Shown piece by piece: positions 51,256 through 59,261 of a DNA stretch of 64,000 nucleotides (positions are counted from its first letter, which is position 1; each line of letters opens with the position of its first letter). Source of the DNA: PMG-095 sp037200885 (GTDB lineage: Bacteria > Myxococcota_A > Polyangia > Polyangiales > Polyangiaceae); assembly GCA_037200885.1 (NCBI GenBank), contig JBBCIN010000001.1, forward strand, positions 992,001-1,056,000, in the 5' to 3' direction. Both the position numbers and the translations under genes were made by a program. A model generated the notes under the pieces. It was not told the origin of the DNA, made no database searches, and worked only from the letters and a program-made list of their open reading frames with translations.

Positions 51256-51777
51256 TCATCCGGACTTGGATTGAGGCGATAGCGGCTTGGCGCATGCCTT
51301 CGATGCACGCCGCCGCACTAGTTCGAGCTTCAGACTTTCCTCGCCGCGCGCCATTGCCCAGCGGTGATTGAGTACGAAGATCGGGCGCAGGAGCCACGAA
51401 AACCACGACAATAGTGGTTTCTGTGCGGTCACTCGCCAATCGAAGCGCACGTTCACGAAGGCGCCGTCTGGATTGAATTCCCACGCGCCAGAACCGACGA
51501 AGTCTCCGTCGGCCTCGAAGGTGAAACCGTGTGGCGCATCGTTTTCGGTCAAGCGAAGGCGCCAGCTGAGCGTGTACGGCAGCCAGCCCCGGGTGCGCAG
51601 GGCAATTATGCCGCCCTCGTGGCTATTCGGCGCGCCCGAAGTGATCGGTTCGGCCCTCAGGTAAACCGCCGGCCACCAACGGGGTAGGCTGAGCGCGTCG
51701 CCCAACACTTCGCTCACCTCTTCGAGCGAAGCCCGCACTCGCCAATGGGTCGTGAATTCGTAGTGGTTGGCGTTCAT
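51256..51777 (-). CDS. SRPBCC-family protein (polyketide cyclase/START-like)
   Basis: A 173-residue protein with the helix-grip pattern: TTHWRVRASLEEVSEVLGDA, LSLPRWWPAVYLRAEPI, RLRLTENDAPHGFTFEADG, DWRVTAQKPLLSWFSWLLRP. SRPBCC proteins bind hydrophobic ligands in a deep cavity. No catalytic residues can be named. It sits beside a pyrophosphatase gene on the same strand and near a second, frameshifted SRPBCC gene. Confidence 0.7.
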   Translation of the reverse strand: MNANHYEFTTHWRVRASLEEVSEVLGDALSLPRWWPAVYLRAEPITSGAPNSHEGGIIALRTRGWLPYTLSWRLRLTENDAPHGFTFEADGDFVGSGAWEFNPDGAFVNVRFDWRVTAQKPLLSWFSWLLRPIFVLNHRWAMARGEESLKLELVRRRASKACAKPLSPQSKSG

Positions 51778-51840
51778 TGGGCTGGGCCGTGTCGAGGCGA
51801 CGCAGTGAGTCTTGTCGGTGTGCGCCGCACGGGTTTCTGT

Positions 51841-52377
51841 CTACTCGGGAGCGCGGCGAACGTATTTCTCGGCGGCTTCGAGGATCGTTTCACTCGCGTT
51901 CTTCGGTCCTTCCCAGCCTTCGATCGTGACATGTTTGCCGGCGTTCTTGCTCGCGGTCACGAAGAATTGCTCGAGCTCTTCAATCACGCGTGGCGCTAGA
52001 TCGTGGACGTGTTCGAGGCGCCGGTCTTCGACGGGCACGACGATGACGCGGTCGTTGCGGATCGGCGCATTTTCCCCGTCATCCTTTTGGACGACGCGCA
52101 CGACTCCGATCGGCGTGGACGCGATGACGGTCCCAGGCCAGGTGGGTGCGCCAAACAATACCATCGCGTCCAGCGGGTCGCCGTCCTCGGCCATGGTGCT
52201 GGGGAAGAAGCCCCAATCATACGGATACGAAATCCCGAGCTGCATTGGCCGCTTGAACACGAAAGCGTTCATCCGCGGCTCGTACTTCATTTTCACGACC
52301 GAACCGCGCGGAGCCTCGACGACGACATGAAATGCTCCGTCCGCGTCGCGGAGGGGCAAGTTGAGGAAATCGGCCAT
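51841..52377 (-). CDS. ppa: Inorganic pyrophosphatase (family I)
   Basis: A 178-residue soluble PPase that hydrolyses PPi to two phosphates. VVVEAPRGSVVKMKYEP, LGISYPYDWGFFPST, the signature EDGDPLDAMVLF carrying the metal-binding Asp residues, and KDDGENAPIRNDR. The signature and KDDGEND-like loop identify family I; the Asn-to-Ala change in KDDGENA is minor. ATG 52377 gives the family-typical N-terminus; an open frame runs on to 52527. It may be a second, stress-linked PPase, since it is set in a run of accessory genes. Confidence 0.88.
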   Translation of the reverse strand: MADFLNLPLRDADGAFHVVVEAPRGSVVKMKYEPRMNAFVFKRPMQLGISYPYDWGFFPSTMAEDGDPLDAMVLFGAPTWPGTVIASTPIGVVRVVQKDDGENAPIRNDRVIVVPVEDRRLEHVHDLAPRVIEELEQFFVTASKNAGKHVTIEGWEGPKNASETILEAAEKYVRRAPE

Positions 52378-52454
52378 GCTTGCGCTGTGCATTTCGTGTG
52401 CCGAACCTCGGACCGTAGGAGACGCCCAATTGCCGACCATGATCCGATCCGCGC

Positions 52455-53375
52455 CTAGCCTGGTTCGCGCCTTCGATAGTCTGGTTCTGATGAATCGATT
52501 GGCGCAAGCCGCATGCCATCCAGACACTTCTTGGCAGCGTCGCCCAATACGTCGCGTTGCAGGCGTTTTTCGTCTGCGAAGAATGCTCGGGCGATGGCAC
52601 AGTCCAGGCGTCGAGTGCCCACGAGCGCGATGGCCTCTGCTTCGTCAGCCACGTTTTCGCCGTAGGTAACCCGGTCGTCCGCACCTTCAGACTCGCCAAA
52701 GCGACGCTGGAAATATTGCATCCCCAGGCTGCGCGAGCGCGCTTGGTGATCACCGACGACAACGACTTGCATCGCCGCGCGCTCGAGCGCCGAAAGCTCG
52801 GACAGAACCCGCTCGAAGGCGCCATGCAACGCGGCGATCTGTCCGCACGTCGCACTCTCCGTTGCTCGCAAGATGATAGGCCCGCTGGCACGCGCGAAAT
52901 CATCCCGACCGGAGGCTCTCCCGGCGTGCTCAGAGAGTGCGCGCTGTGCGTACTCGAGTGACGATTGGAGCAGAGAAACGATCTCGCGTTCGAGCTCGTT
53001 TTTGCCTTCTTCTTCTTTTTCTTCTTCCGCCGTTGCATCGTTTAGGCGATCGATCGCGCTCTTCACATGAGCTCGAATCGATTCGAGCCGCAACACGGTC
53101 TCCGGCGCCATTTCATCGCTGCCCGCGTCTCCCGTAAGCGAATACAGTGCGACCGCGACGTGCGCGGCAACCTTTGCAGTGTGAAATGGCGGATGGGAAA
53201 AAGGGAATGAACGGCGCTCGCGACGAACATGGAGCGCGAGCTCATCTGCTAGCACGATCAGGAGCGGTGCTTGGAGCTCGGCGTCGGCTCTGGCTTCGTC
53301 GTACGCTTCGTGAAAAACCTGGTCGGCAGCATCGAGGCAAGGAACGCTCGAATCAGGGCACATGATCCCTTTCAT
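52455..53375 (-). CDS. Conserved hypothetical protein
   Basis: A 306-residue soluble protein of unknown function. Helical throughout. Residues 105-140 contain an acidic run (ATAEEEKEEEGKNELEREIV) that looks like a flexible hinge. The C-terminal third reads like a conserved domain (SLGMQYFQRRFGESEGADDR, VTYGENVADEAEAIALVGTR, RAFFADEKRLQRDVLGDAAK). Two ATGs, 53375 and 53363, are possible. It lies between the PPase and alcohol-dehydrogenase genes on the same strand, with gaps of 77 and 43 nt. Confidence 0.6.
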   Translation of the reverse strand: MKGIMCPDSSVPCLDAADQVFHEAYDEARADAELQAPLLIVLADELALHVRRERRSFPFSHPPFHTAKVAAHVAVALYSLTGDAGSDEMAPETVLRLESIRAHVKSAIDRLNDATAEEEKEEEGKNELEREIVSLLQSSLEYAQRALSEHAGRASGRDDFARASGPIILRATESATCGQIAALHGAFERVLSELSALERAAMQVVVVGDHQARSRSLGMQYFQRRFGESEGADDRVTYGENVADEAEAIALVGTRRLDCAIARAFFADEKRLQRDVLGDAAKKCLDGMRLAPIDSSEPDYRRREPG

Positions 53376-53418
53376 CCTAAACGGGCAACGCTGTAAAGAC
53401 TAAGACGAGCGCGATGCG

Positions 53419-54594
53419 CTACGCCGCTTTCAAGACTACTTTTTCGCACCCGTCCGTCTTGTTCAAGAACATGTCGAACGCATTCGCAGCCTCTGTCAAC
53501 GGGAGGCGATGGGTAATGATAAAACTCGGATCTATCTCGCCTTGCTCGATGCGAGCCAGCAGAGGTTTCAGATATCGGTGCACGTGGCATTGGCCCGAAC
53601 GAATGGTGAGCGCGCGGTTTACGATGGCACCCATTGGGAAATGATCGATGAAACCCCCGTACACCCCGCTTACCGACACGATCCCGCCGTTCCTGCAGCA
53701 GCGAATTGCCTGGCGCAATGCGAGGGGTCGATCGGTTTCCAGCATTAGGGCTTGCTTGGTTCGATCAACTGCGTACATCGGACCGTGCGAATGCGCCTCG
53801 AGCCCAACCGCGTCGATGCAGGCGTCGGGACCACGGCCCGCGGTGAGCTCCTGCAGCATTTCGTACACGTCGGTTTCATCGTAGTTGATCACGTCTGTGG
53901 CGCCCGCCTTCTCACGTGCCATTTGCAAGCGATAGGGCAAGCGATCGATGGCTATGACGCGCTCGGCGCCCAGTAGCCGAGCGCTTGCGATGGCGAAATG
54001 TCCGACGGGACCTGCTCCCCAGACTGCGATGACATGGCCCGATTTGATGTCACACATTTCCGCGCCCATGTACGCGGTGGGGAAGATGTCCGATAGGAAT
54101 AGCACCTGCTCATCACTCAAATGCGAGGGTACCTTGATCGGGCCCACGTCGGCGAACGGCACACGTGCGTATTCCGCTTGCCCGCCCGCAAAGCCGCCGA
54201 GCATGTGTGAATAGCCAAACAGCCCGGAAGGAGAATGTCCCCACAGCTTTTCGGCAACCCACGCGTTGGGGTTCGAGTTTTCGCACAGCGAGGTGAGGCC
54301 TTCTTGGCACGCCTTACAATTGCCGCACGCGATGGGGAAGGGCACGACGACTCGATCGCCAACACGCAGGTTCGAAACCCCGCGGCCGACCTCGACGACT
54401 TCACCCATGAACTCATGACCCAAGATGTCGCCCTTTTCCATCGTGGGGATGAAGCCGTTGTAGATGTGCAGATCGGACCCGCAGATCGCCGTGCTCGTGA
54501 CACGCACGATGGCGTCACGAGCATTTAGAATCCGCGGATCGGGCACGTTTTCGACGCGAAGCTTTTGTTTTCCGTACCAGCAATTGGCTTTCAT
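53419..54594 (-). CDS. Zinc-dependent alcohol dehydrogenase (formaldehyde-dehydrogenase-like)
   Basis: A 391-residue MDR-superfamily enzyme. Catalytic zinc: Cys in TAICGSDLHIYNG and GHEFMGEV. Structural zinc: CGNCKACQEGLTSLC. NAD loop IAVWGAGPVGHFAIASARLL, followed by AIDRLPYRLQMAREKAGATD. The C-terminal half with DAVGLEAHSHGP and MLETDRPLALRQAIRCCRNG is characteristic of the glutathione-independent formaldehyde-dehydrogenase-like group. The real substrate is not known. GGAG lies 7 nt before ATG 54594, and that ATG overlaps the stop of the frameshifted SRPBCC gene (ATGA). Confidence 0.85.
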   Translation of the reverse strand: MKANCWYGKQKLRVENVPDPRILNARDAIVRVTSTAICGSDLHIYNGFIPTMEKGDILGHEFMGEVVEVGRGVSNLRVGDRVVVPFPIACGNCKACQEGLTSLCENSNPNAWVAEKLWGHSPSGLFGYSHMLGGFAGGQAEYARVPFADVGPIKVPSHLSDEQVLFLSDIFPTAYMGAEMCDIKSGHVIAVWGAGPVGHFAIASARLLGAERVIAIDRLPYRLQMAREKAGATDVINYDETDVYEMLQELTAGRGPDACIDAVGLEAHSHGPMYAVDRTKQALMLETDRPLALRQAIRCCRNGGIVSVSGVYGGFIDHFPMGAIVNRALTIRSGQCHVHRYLKPLLARIEQGEIDPSFIITHRLPLTEAANAFDMFLNKTDGCEKVVLKAA

Positions 54595-55546
54595 TGTCGA
54601 GCTCCCGCGATAATCGCCCGATCAGCGGATGGCCGCGCCGGGTGCATCCCTTCATGAATGCTGGCGTCAGAGTGAACCACTTCACCGGTCTCGAGGACCT
54701 GTTTGAATCGCCTCAGATCGCCCGCAATTTGCTGGCTTGGTTCCTGATCGAACAATTTGGCGAACGCCGCACCCACGGCGCCGGCGGGCGGCTCGTATTT
54801 CAACTCGACGGTCACTTCTGTCCCGCGGTCACCAGGTGTCGGTTCGGGACCAAAGTGCTGCCTTCGACCGACTTCCAGCCGATGCTCTCGTACGGCCGAT
54901 CGAAGACGACCTCTGCTTGCCATTCGACGGACATCCCGGCCGGGCCTTTTGCTTTCCAAACGGAGCGCCCATTCGTCACCTGCACGGATTCGAGGTGGCT
55001 CATGAACCGGGGGAGGTTCTCGAGGTCGCGCCAGAACTTGTACACCTCTTCAGGCGGTCGATTCACCGTGATGCTCTTGACCACGTGGATCGGTTCAATG
55101 ACCTGGCTCACCTTGGGCCCCCGCATCAGGCGGGCGGCGCTCACGGCATCAACGGCAGCGGCGCCGGCGACCACAGCGGCAGCGGCGGCTGTTCGCGGAC
55201 GCAGGGGGCGCAAGCTCGTCAGAGCTCTGCCCAACAGCGCCAGATCCATCACATCTCCCGCGGCGCGTCCCCAAGCCCACGCGGCAGGCTCACGCCGGCC
55301 AAGCAGTCCCAAGCCGCTAGCCAGCTCGCGCGCGCCGATCAGCCGAATTACGAGCCGCGTTCCCCGCTTATCCGGTAACCCAATCAACCTGGCCACGGTC
55401 TCGGGCGCAAGCATTTGCGTCAATCCGAGGCCAAGGCTGAACACGCCCAAACTTAGTGCGCGCTTTCGAGCCTGAGTTCTCGTCATTCTTCGCTGAATCT
55501 CGTTGGAAGTCGCGTCACGCGTCCGGTTGAGGCTGTTCTGTGCCAT
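54591..55546 (-). pseudogene. SRPBCC membrane protein broken by a frameshift
   Basis: ATG 55546 (AGGA upstream) opens a protein with three or four membrane helices (LSLGVFSLGLGLTQMLAPET, RTAAAAAVVAGAAAVDAVSA), then an SRPBCC cyclase/dehydrase domain (KSITVNRPPEEVYKFWRDLE, NLPRFMSHLESVQ, GWKSVEGST). Near 54860 the frame is lost; the rest of the domain continues in another frame (GPEPTPGDRGTEVTVELKYE, KLFDQEPSQQIAGDLRRFKQ) to a stop at 54591. That stop overlaps the ADH start as ATGA, so the original gene was coupled to it. One indel would restore about 315 residues; a sequencing error is possible. Confidence 0.75.
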
Positions 55547-55880
55547 GCGATCCTTTCTTGGCGCTCCGCCGCGACCTCGACGCGATAGCGGCGACCGGGC
55601 AATGCAAGGCGCACACCAGCGGCGTGTTGGAACCTTAGCGACGATCTCGGGCAGGCTCGGCGTAGTGGGCGGCCTTCGCTTCGATCGAGCGAACACATAC
55701 GAGGCGTAGCTTGTTGCCACTGACACGCAAAATGTCATCCCTGCCGGGGAGCTCAGCGCTGATCAAGTCTGAACCGCAGTCGATGCGCGCCGGCGCGCGG
55801 CGCGCATTCGCTGGCATACCCCGTGCACGCCGCCACGCGCTATCGAACGAACAACCCAACAGTTGCGAGGACAAAACAAC

Positions 55881-56675
55881 ATGGCCACACAATTGCGTCC
55901 CCTTGCCGTTATCACGGGTGCTTCGAGCGGGATTGGTTTCGAGCTCGCCAAGTGCTGCGCGACACACGGTTTCGATCTGCTGATTGCTGCGGACGAGCCG
56001 GAGATTGAAGAGGCGGCGCAGACTCTGCGAGCGTCAGGCGTATCGGTCGAGGCCGTTCAAGTCGATCTTGCCACGCAAGAGGGCGTCGACACCTTATGCG
56101 CTGCGGCAAAAGGCCGCCCCGTGTCGGCACTCCTGGCAAACGCGGGCCGCGGGCTTGGTCGGGGCTTTCTCGATCAGGACTTTGACGAAGCGCGTGGGGT
56201 GATCGACACGAATGTAACGGGCACCCTATACTTGATCCACACTGTGGGCCGTGAAATGCGAGCGCGTGGTGAAGGCCGCATTTTGATCACAGGCTCGATC
56301 GCGGGCTTCATGCCCGGGACCTTTCAGGCGGTCTACAACGGAACCAAGGCCTTGCTCGATTCGTTTTCCTACGCACTTCGTGAGGAGCTCAAGGACACGG
56401 GCGTGACGGTGAGCTGCCTCATGCCCGGCCCGACCGAGACCGAGTTCTTCGAACGCGCCGATTTGATGGATACCAAGGTGGGCACTGACAAGAAGCAGCC
56501 TGCGGAAGAAGTCGCGAAGGTGGGCTTCGAGGCGATGATGAGTGGTGATGCCAGCGTCATCGCGGGTTGGAAAAACAAGCTCCAAGCCACCATCGCCAAC
56601 ATCCTGCCGAACGAGACCCTGGCCGGGCAGCATCGCAAGATGGCCGAACCAGGCACCGCGCCATCGAGGCACTGA
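55881..56675 (+). CDS. Short-chain dehydrogenase/reductase (SDR)
   Basis: A 264-residue classical SDR. Cofactor loop VITGASSGIGFELAK (TGxxxGIG), LLANAGRG (NAG motif), catalytic Ser in ILITGSIAGF, and YNGTK as the YxxxK. CLMPGPTETEFFERAD follows as usual. ATG 55881 is preferred (GAGGA 10 nt upstream). It diverges from the SRPBCC gene across 334 nt (55547-55880), in which I see no gene. The substrate is unknown; many relatives of this type reduce quinones or keto compounds. Confidence 0.82.
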   Translation: MATQLRPLAVITGASSGIGFELAKCCATHGFDLLIAADEPEIEEAAQTLRASGVSVEAVQVDLATQEGVDTLCAAAKGRPVSALLANAGRGLGRGFLDQDFDEARGVIDTNVTGTLYLIHTVGREMRARGEGRILITGSIAGFMPGTFQAVYNGTKALLDSFSYALREELKDTGVTVSCLMPGPTETEFFERADLMDTKVGTDKKQPAEEVAKVGFEAMMSGDASVIAGWKNKLQATIANILPNETLAGQHRKMAEPGTAPSRH

Positions 56676-56709
56676 CCGGAGCCAAGAATACGGATTCCGC
56701 AGGCCCGCG

Positions 56710-59130
56710 CTAAAGCAGCGGATCGCCGAGCACCGTGAGCACGGGACGTGCGCCTGCGAGCGAGCGTTCGAACAGGGACGGCTGCTCGGGTGCCGCGACA
56801 ATCGCGGCAAAATCCTCAGCGCTGAGCCCGCGGACGAGGCGCGCGGCAAAGGTTTCGCGCAATAGCCGTAAGTAGTAGTCTACGTCGTAGTCGCGCGGGT
56901 CCGGGTTCGCCGCGGCGTTTCCCCCGCCGAGCGCGTCCGGATCGGGCAAGAGGCCTGCGCGCCCGCGGGCCGCGCGGTATACGCGGATCCTTTCACCCGG
57001 GGCCCAGTCGTCGCGGCCGTTGTCGAGCAATGCTTCATAGCTGATCTCGCGGCGCTGGCCGCGCGTGGCCAAATATTGGGTGGGGGTTTTGGTCAGTCGC
57101 ACGCGGGCGGACATGTCGAAGGTGCTCAGGGTCCGATGCCGAATCGCAGCCGCCGTGCTGACATATGCCTGGCGCACGCCGAGCAGGTCGGAAGCCAACA
57201 AGCACTCGAGGGCTCGTCGCAGGAACGCTTCGCCAAAGGGTTCGGCACGGCTGGATCGAAACGCGACGCCGCGCAGCACGAGTGCGCCCGAGTAGGTCTT
57301 TAAAGCGTAATTCTTGGGCTCATGGGAGAGCATCGCGGCATAGCGCCCGTCGAATTCGAGCTTCACCAAGGGCGGCAAGAGGACACCGACCTCGGCTACG
57401 ATCCGCCGTTCGTCGGCTTCGCTCAGATCGTCCTGCACCGCAAAGTAGACGCCGTCGGTGTCCGCTTCGAGCAGTTGTACGGAGCGGTGGGAGAGCTCAC
57501 GACACAATAGGCCGAGCACCTCCCGCCCACGTCGCGTGACTTCGTTTGCAGCGTGGACGTCGGCGAAGCGCGTCAACCCAACCGCACCGAGGTAACCGTA
57601 CGCCGAATTGACGACCAGCTTCATCGCAGCCGAAATCGCCTCTTGCGTGAAGCGCTCGTCGGACCCAGGCTCCGCCGCCCGCGCGCGGGCCTTCGCGCGG
57701 AGCCTCTGTTCCACGAGTTGGTCGACCAAAGCCAAGAGCGCGCCCAAGCGATCGCGCTTCGGTCCGATGCCGTATTGACGCATCAACGACGGATACAGAC
57801 TCGCGACATCCGCCTTCACGATGCGCCGGGCCACGCCCGCCGCGAACAAGTGCAGGGCGGCGCCGCTGTGCTCGGTGCCGTCGCCCGGTTGATGCGCGGG
57901 TAAGGCCGCGCCAGATCGCAGATAGGCCCGCACCAGGAGCGGATCGAGCACGCCCGTCGCGGCGCCCGCATCGGCCAATCGCTCATAGCGGCGCGGTACC
58001 ATCTTGGCCAGGGCGAACGCCGCACCGCCCAACAGTCGCGACACGCCCGCGGCTTCACGCACGTCGTCTTTCGCATAGCGCCGCACGCGTTCCGGATCTT
58101 CCAGAAAGATCTGGTGTACGCGTGCCCCAGGCACGTACTCGCGATCGTCGCTGGCCAGCCCCAAGTGCCGAGCCACCGCTTTCAGGCCATGGCCTGGCAG
58201 GTCGCGCGCGGAAAAGTCGTGCCTGCGAACTGCGTCGAGCGAATCGATCAACTCGCGACCGGCCATGGTGTAGCGCGAGCGGCGCATCGCATCCGTGCGT
58301 TGCCGCTCGGCCCCTTTTCCAAGCACCGCGCCGCGTGATGCCGGTCGTCGTTGGAGCCCAGGCTCACCATTGCGCGCGAGCAGCAGCGTGACCCCCAAGC
58401 GCCGCGCGCGCTGTACGAGAAACGGTAAATCGAAACCATGCAAATTGTGATTTTCGATCACATCGGGATCGAGCTCCCGGATCCGGGCACACAGTCGCAG
58501 CAAGAGCTCGGCTTCCGCATCGTCGCCCGGGCCGTGCACCTCCAACGTCTCTTCCTTGCCGTCTGGGCCGCGCAGAGCCACTAGGAAAATTCTGGAGTCT
58601 TCCGGATCCAACCCGGTGGTCTCCAGATCGAACTGCAAGCGCCGCACGGCTTCGAAGGGCAGACCTTTGAAGTAGGTGCGACCGGTCGCGACCAAGTATT
58701 GCTCCTCGGGCGGCAGGGCCAGTACAGTCTCGGCGCCCAGCTCGCGCAAATGCGCGACCCGCCGTGAAAGCCGCTGCCCGGCTCCCTGCAATACGGCGCG
58801 AGCCAACGCGCGGCCGTCCTCTGCGCGCACCAAGTAGCGCAGTCCGCCTACGCCTTCCAATTCCTGAAAACTCACGCCCCCTCGAAGTGGTCCCTGGCTC
58901 TCGGGCTGCAAGCGCGTTGTCAGATGCTGCAGGTCGACGAGCGACGCCAGCAAAAGCCAGGGTCGAAATACAGCCTCTTCGCGCAGCAGCACGCGCGACT
59001 CCGCATCGCGACGCCACACCGTTGCGCGTCCCTCGCTATCCGCCCACACCGACACGATCCCGGGCGTCTGATCCCAACCCCACAGCCACTCCTCTTCGAT
59101 TCGGGTCACGGGTGGCGGGGAACGTAGCAT
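56710..59130 (-). CDS. polB: Family B DNA polymerase (DNA polymerase II-like)
   Basis: An 806-residue replicative-type polymerase with proofreading exonuclease. Exo I LQFDLETTGLD (about 166), Exo II ENHNLHGFDLPFL (226), Exo III YAKDDVREA (352). Polymerase motif A KADVASLYPSL (439), motif B KLVVNSAYGYLG (504) and motif C EADTDGVYF (556). All metal-binding Asp/Glu are present. It is similar to E. coli Pol II in order and length, used in repair and lesion bypass. ATG 59130 is chosen; a longer frame begins at 59238. Its 3' end converges with the SDR gene, 34 nt apart. Confidence 0.9.
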   Translation of the reverse strand: MLRSPPPVTRIEEEWLWGWDQTPGIVSVWADSEGRATVWRRDAESRVLLREEAVFRPWLLLASLVDLQHLTTRLQPESQGPLRGGVSFQELEGVGGLRYLVRAEDGRALARAVLQGAGQRLSRRVAHLRELGAETVLALPPEEQYLVATGRTYFKGLPFEAVRRLQFDLETTGLDPEDSRIFLVALRGPDGKEETLEVHGPGDDAEAELLLRLCARIRELDPDVIENHNLHGFDLPFLVQRARRLGVTLLLARNGEPGLQRRPASRGAVLGKGAERQRTDAMRRSRYTMAGRELIDSLDAVRRHDFSARDLPGHGLKAVARHLGLASDDREYVPGARVHQIFLEDPERVRRYAKDDVREAAGVSRLLGGAAFALAKMVPRRYERLADAGAATGVLDPLLVRAYLRSGAALPAHQPGDGTEHSGAALHLFAAGVARRIVKADVASLYPSLMRQYGIGPKRDRLGALLALVDQLVEQRLRAKARARAAEPGSDERFTQEAISAAMKLVVNSAYGYLGAVGLTRFADVHAANEVTRRGREVLGLLCRELSHRSVQLLEADTDGVYFAVQDDLSEADERRIVAEVGVLLPPLVKLEFDGRYAAMLSHEPKNYALKTYSGALVLRGVAFRSSRAEPFGEAFLRRALECLLASDLLGVRQAYVSTAAAIRHRTLSTFDMSARVRLTKTPTQYLATRGQRREISYEALLDNGRDDWAPGERIRVYRAARGRAGLLPDPDALGGGNAAANPDPRDYDVDYYLRLLRETFAARLVRGLSAEDFAAIVAAPEQPSLFERSLAGARPVLTVLGDPLL

Positions 59131-59261
59131 TGCCCGCCCGCGCGGCAGAATGGGACCGCTCTGGGTCGCATTTCTGTCACACTCCGTTTGGAAAAAGCGC
59201 GGCGAAGCACGTCCATGTATAAACGCCCCGTGCCTCACTTCCGATCAGCGCGGGTTGCATC

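Noticed and set aside
50981..51484. 167-codon minus-strand frame overlapping the SRPBCC gene
   Set aside because: It shares DNA with the end of a recognisable SRPBCC gene in another frame and has no motif or ribosome site.
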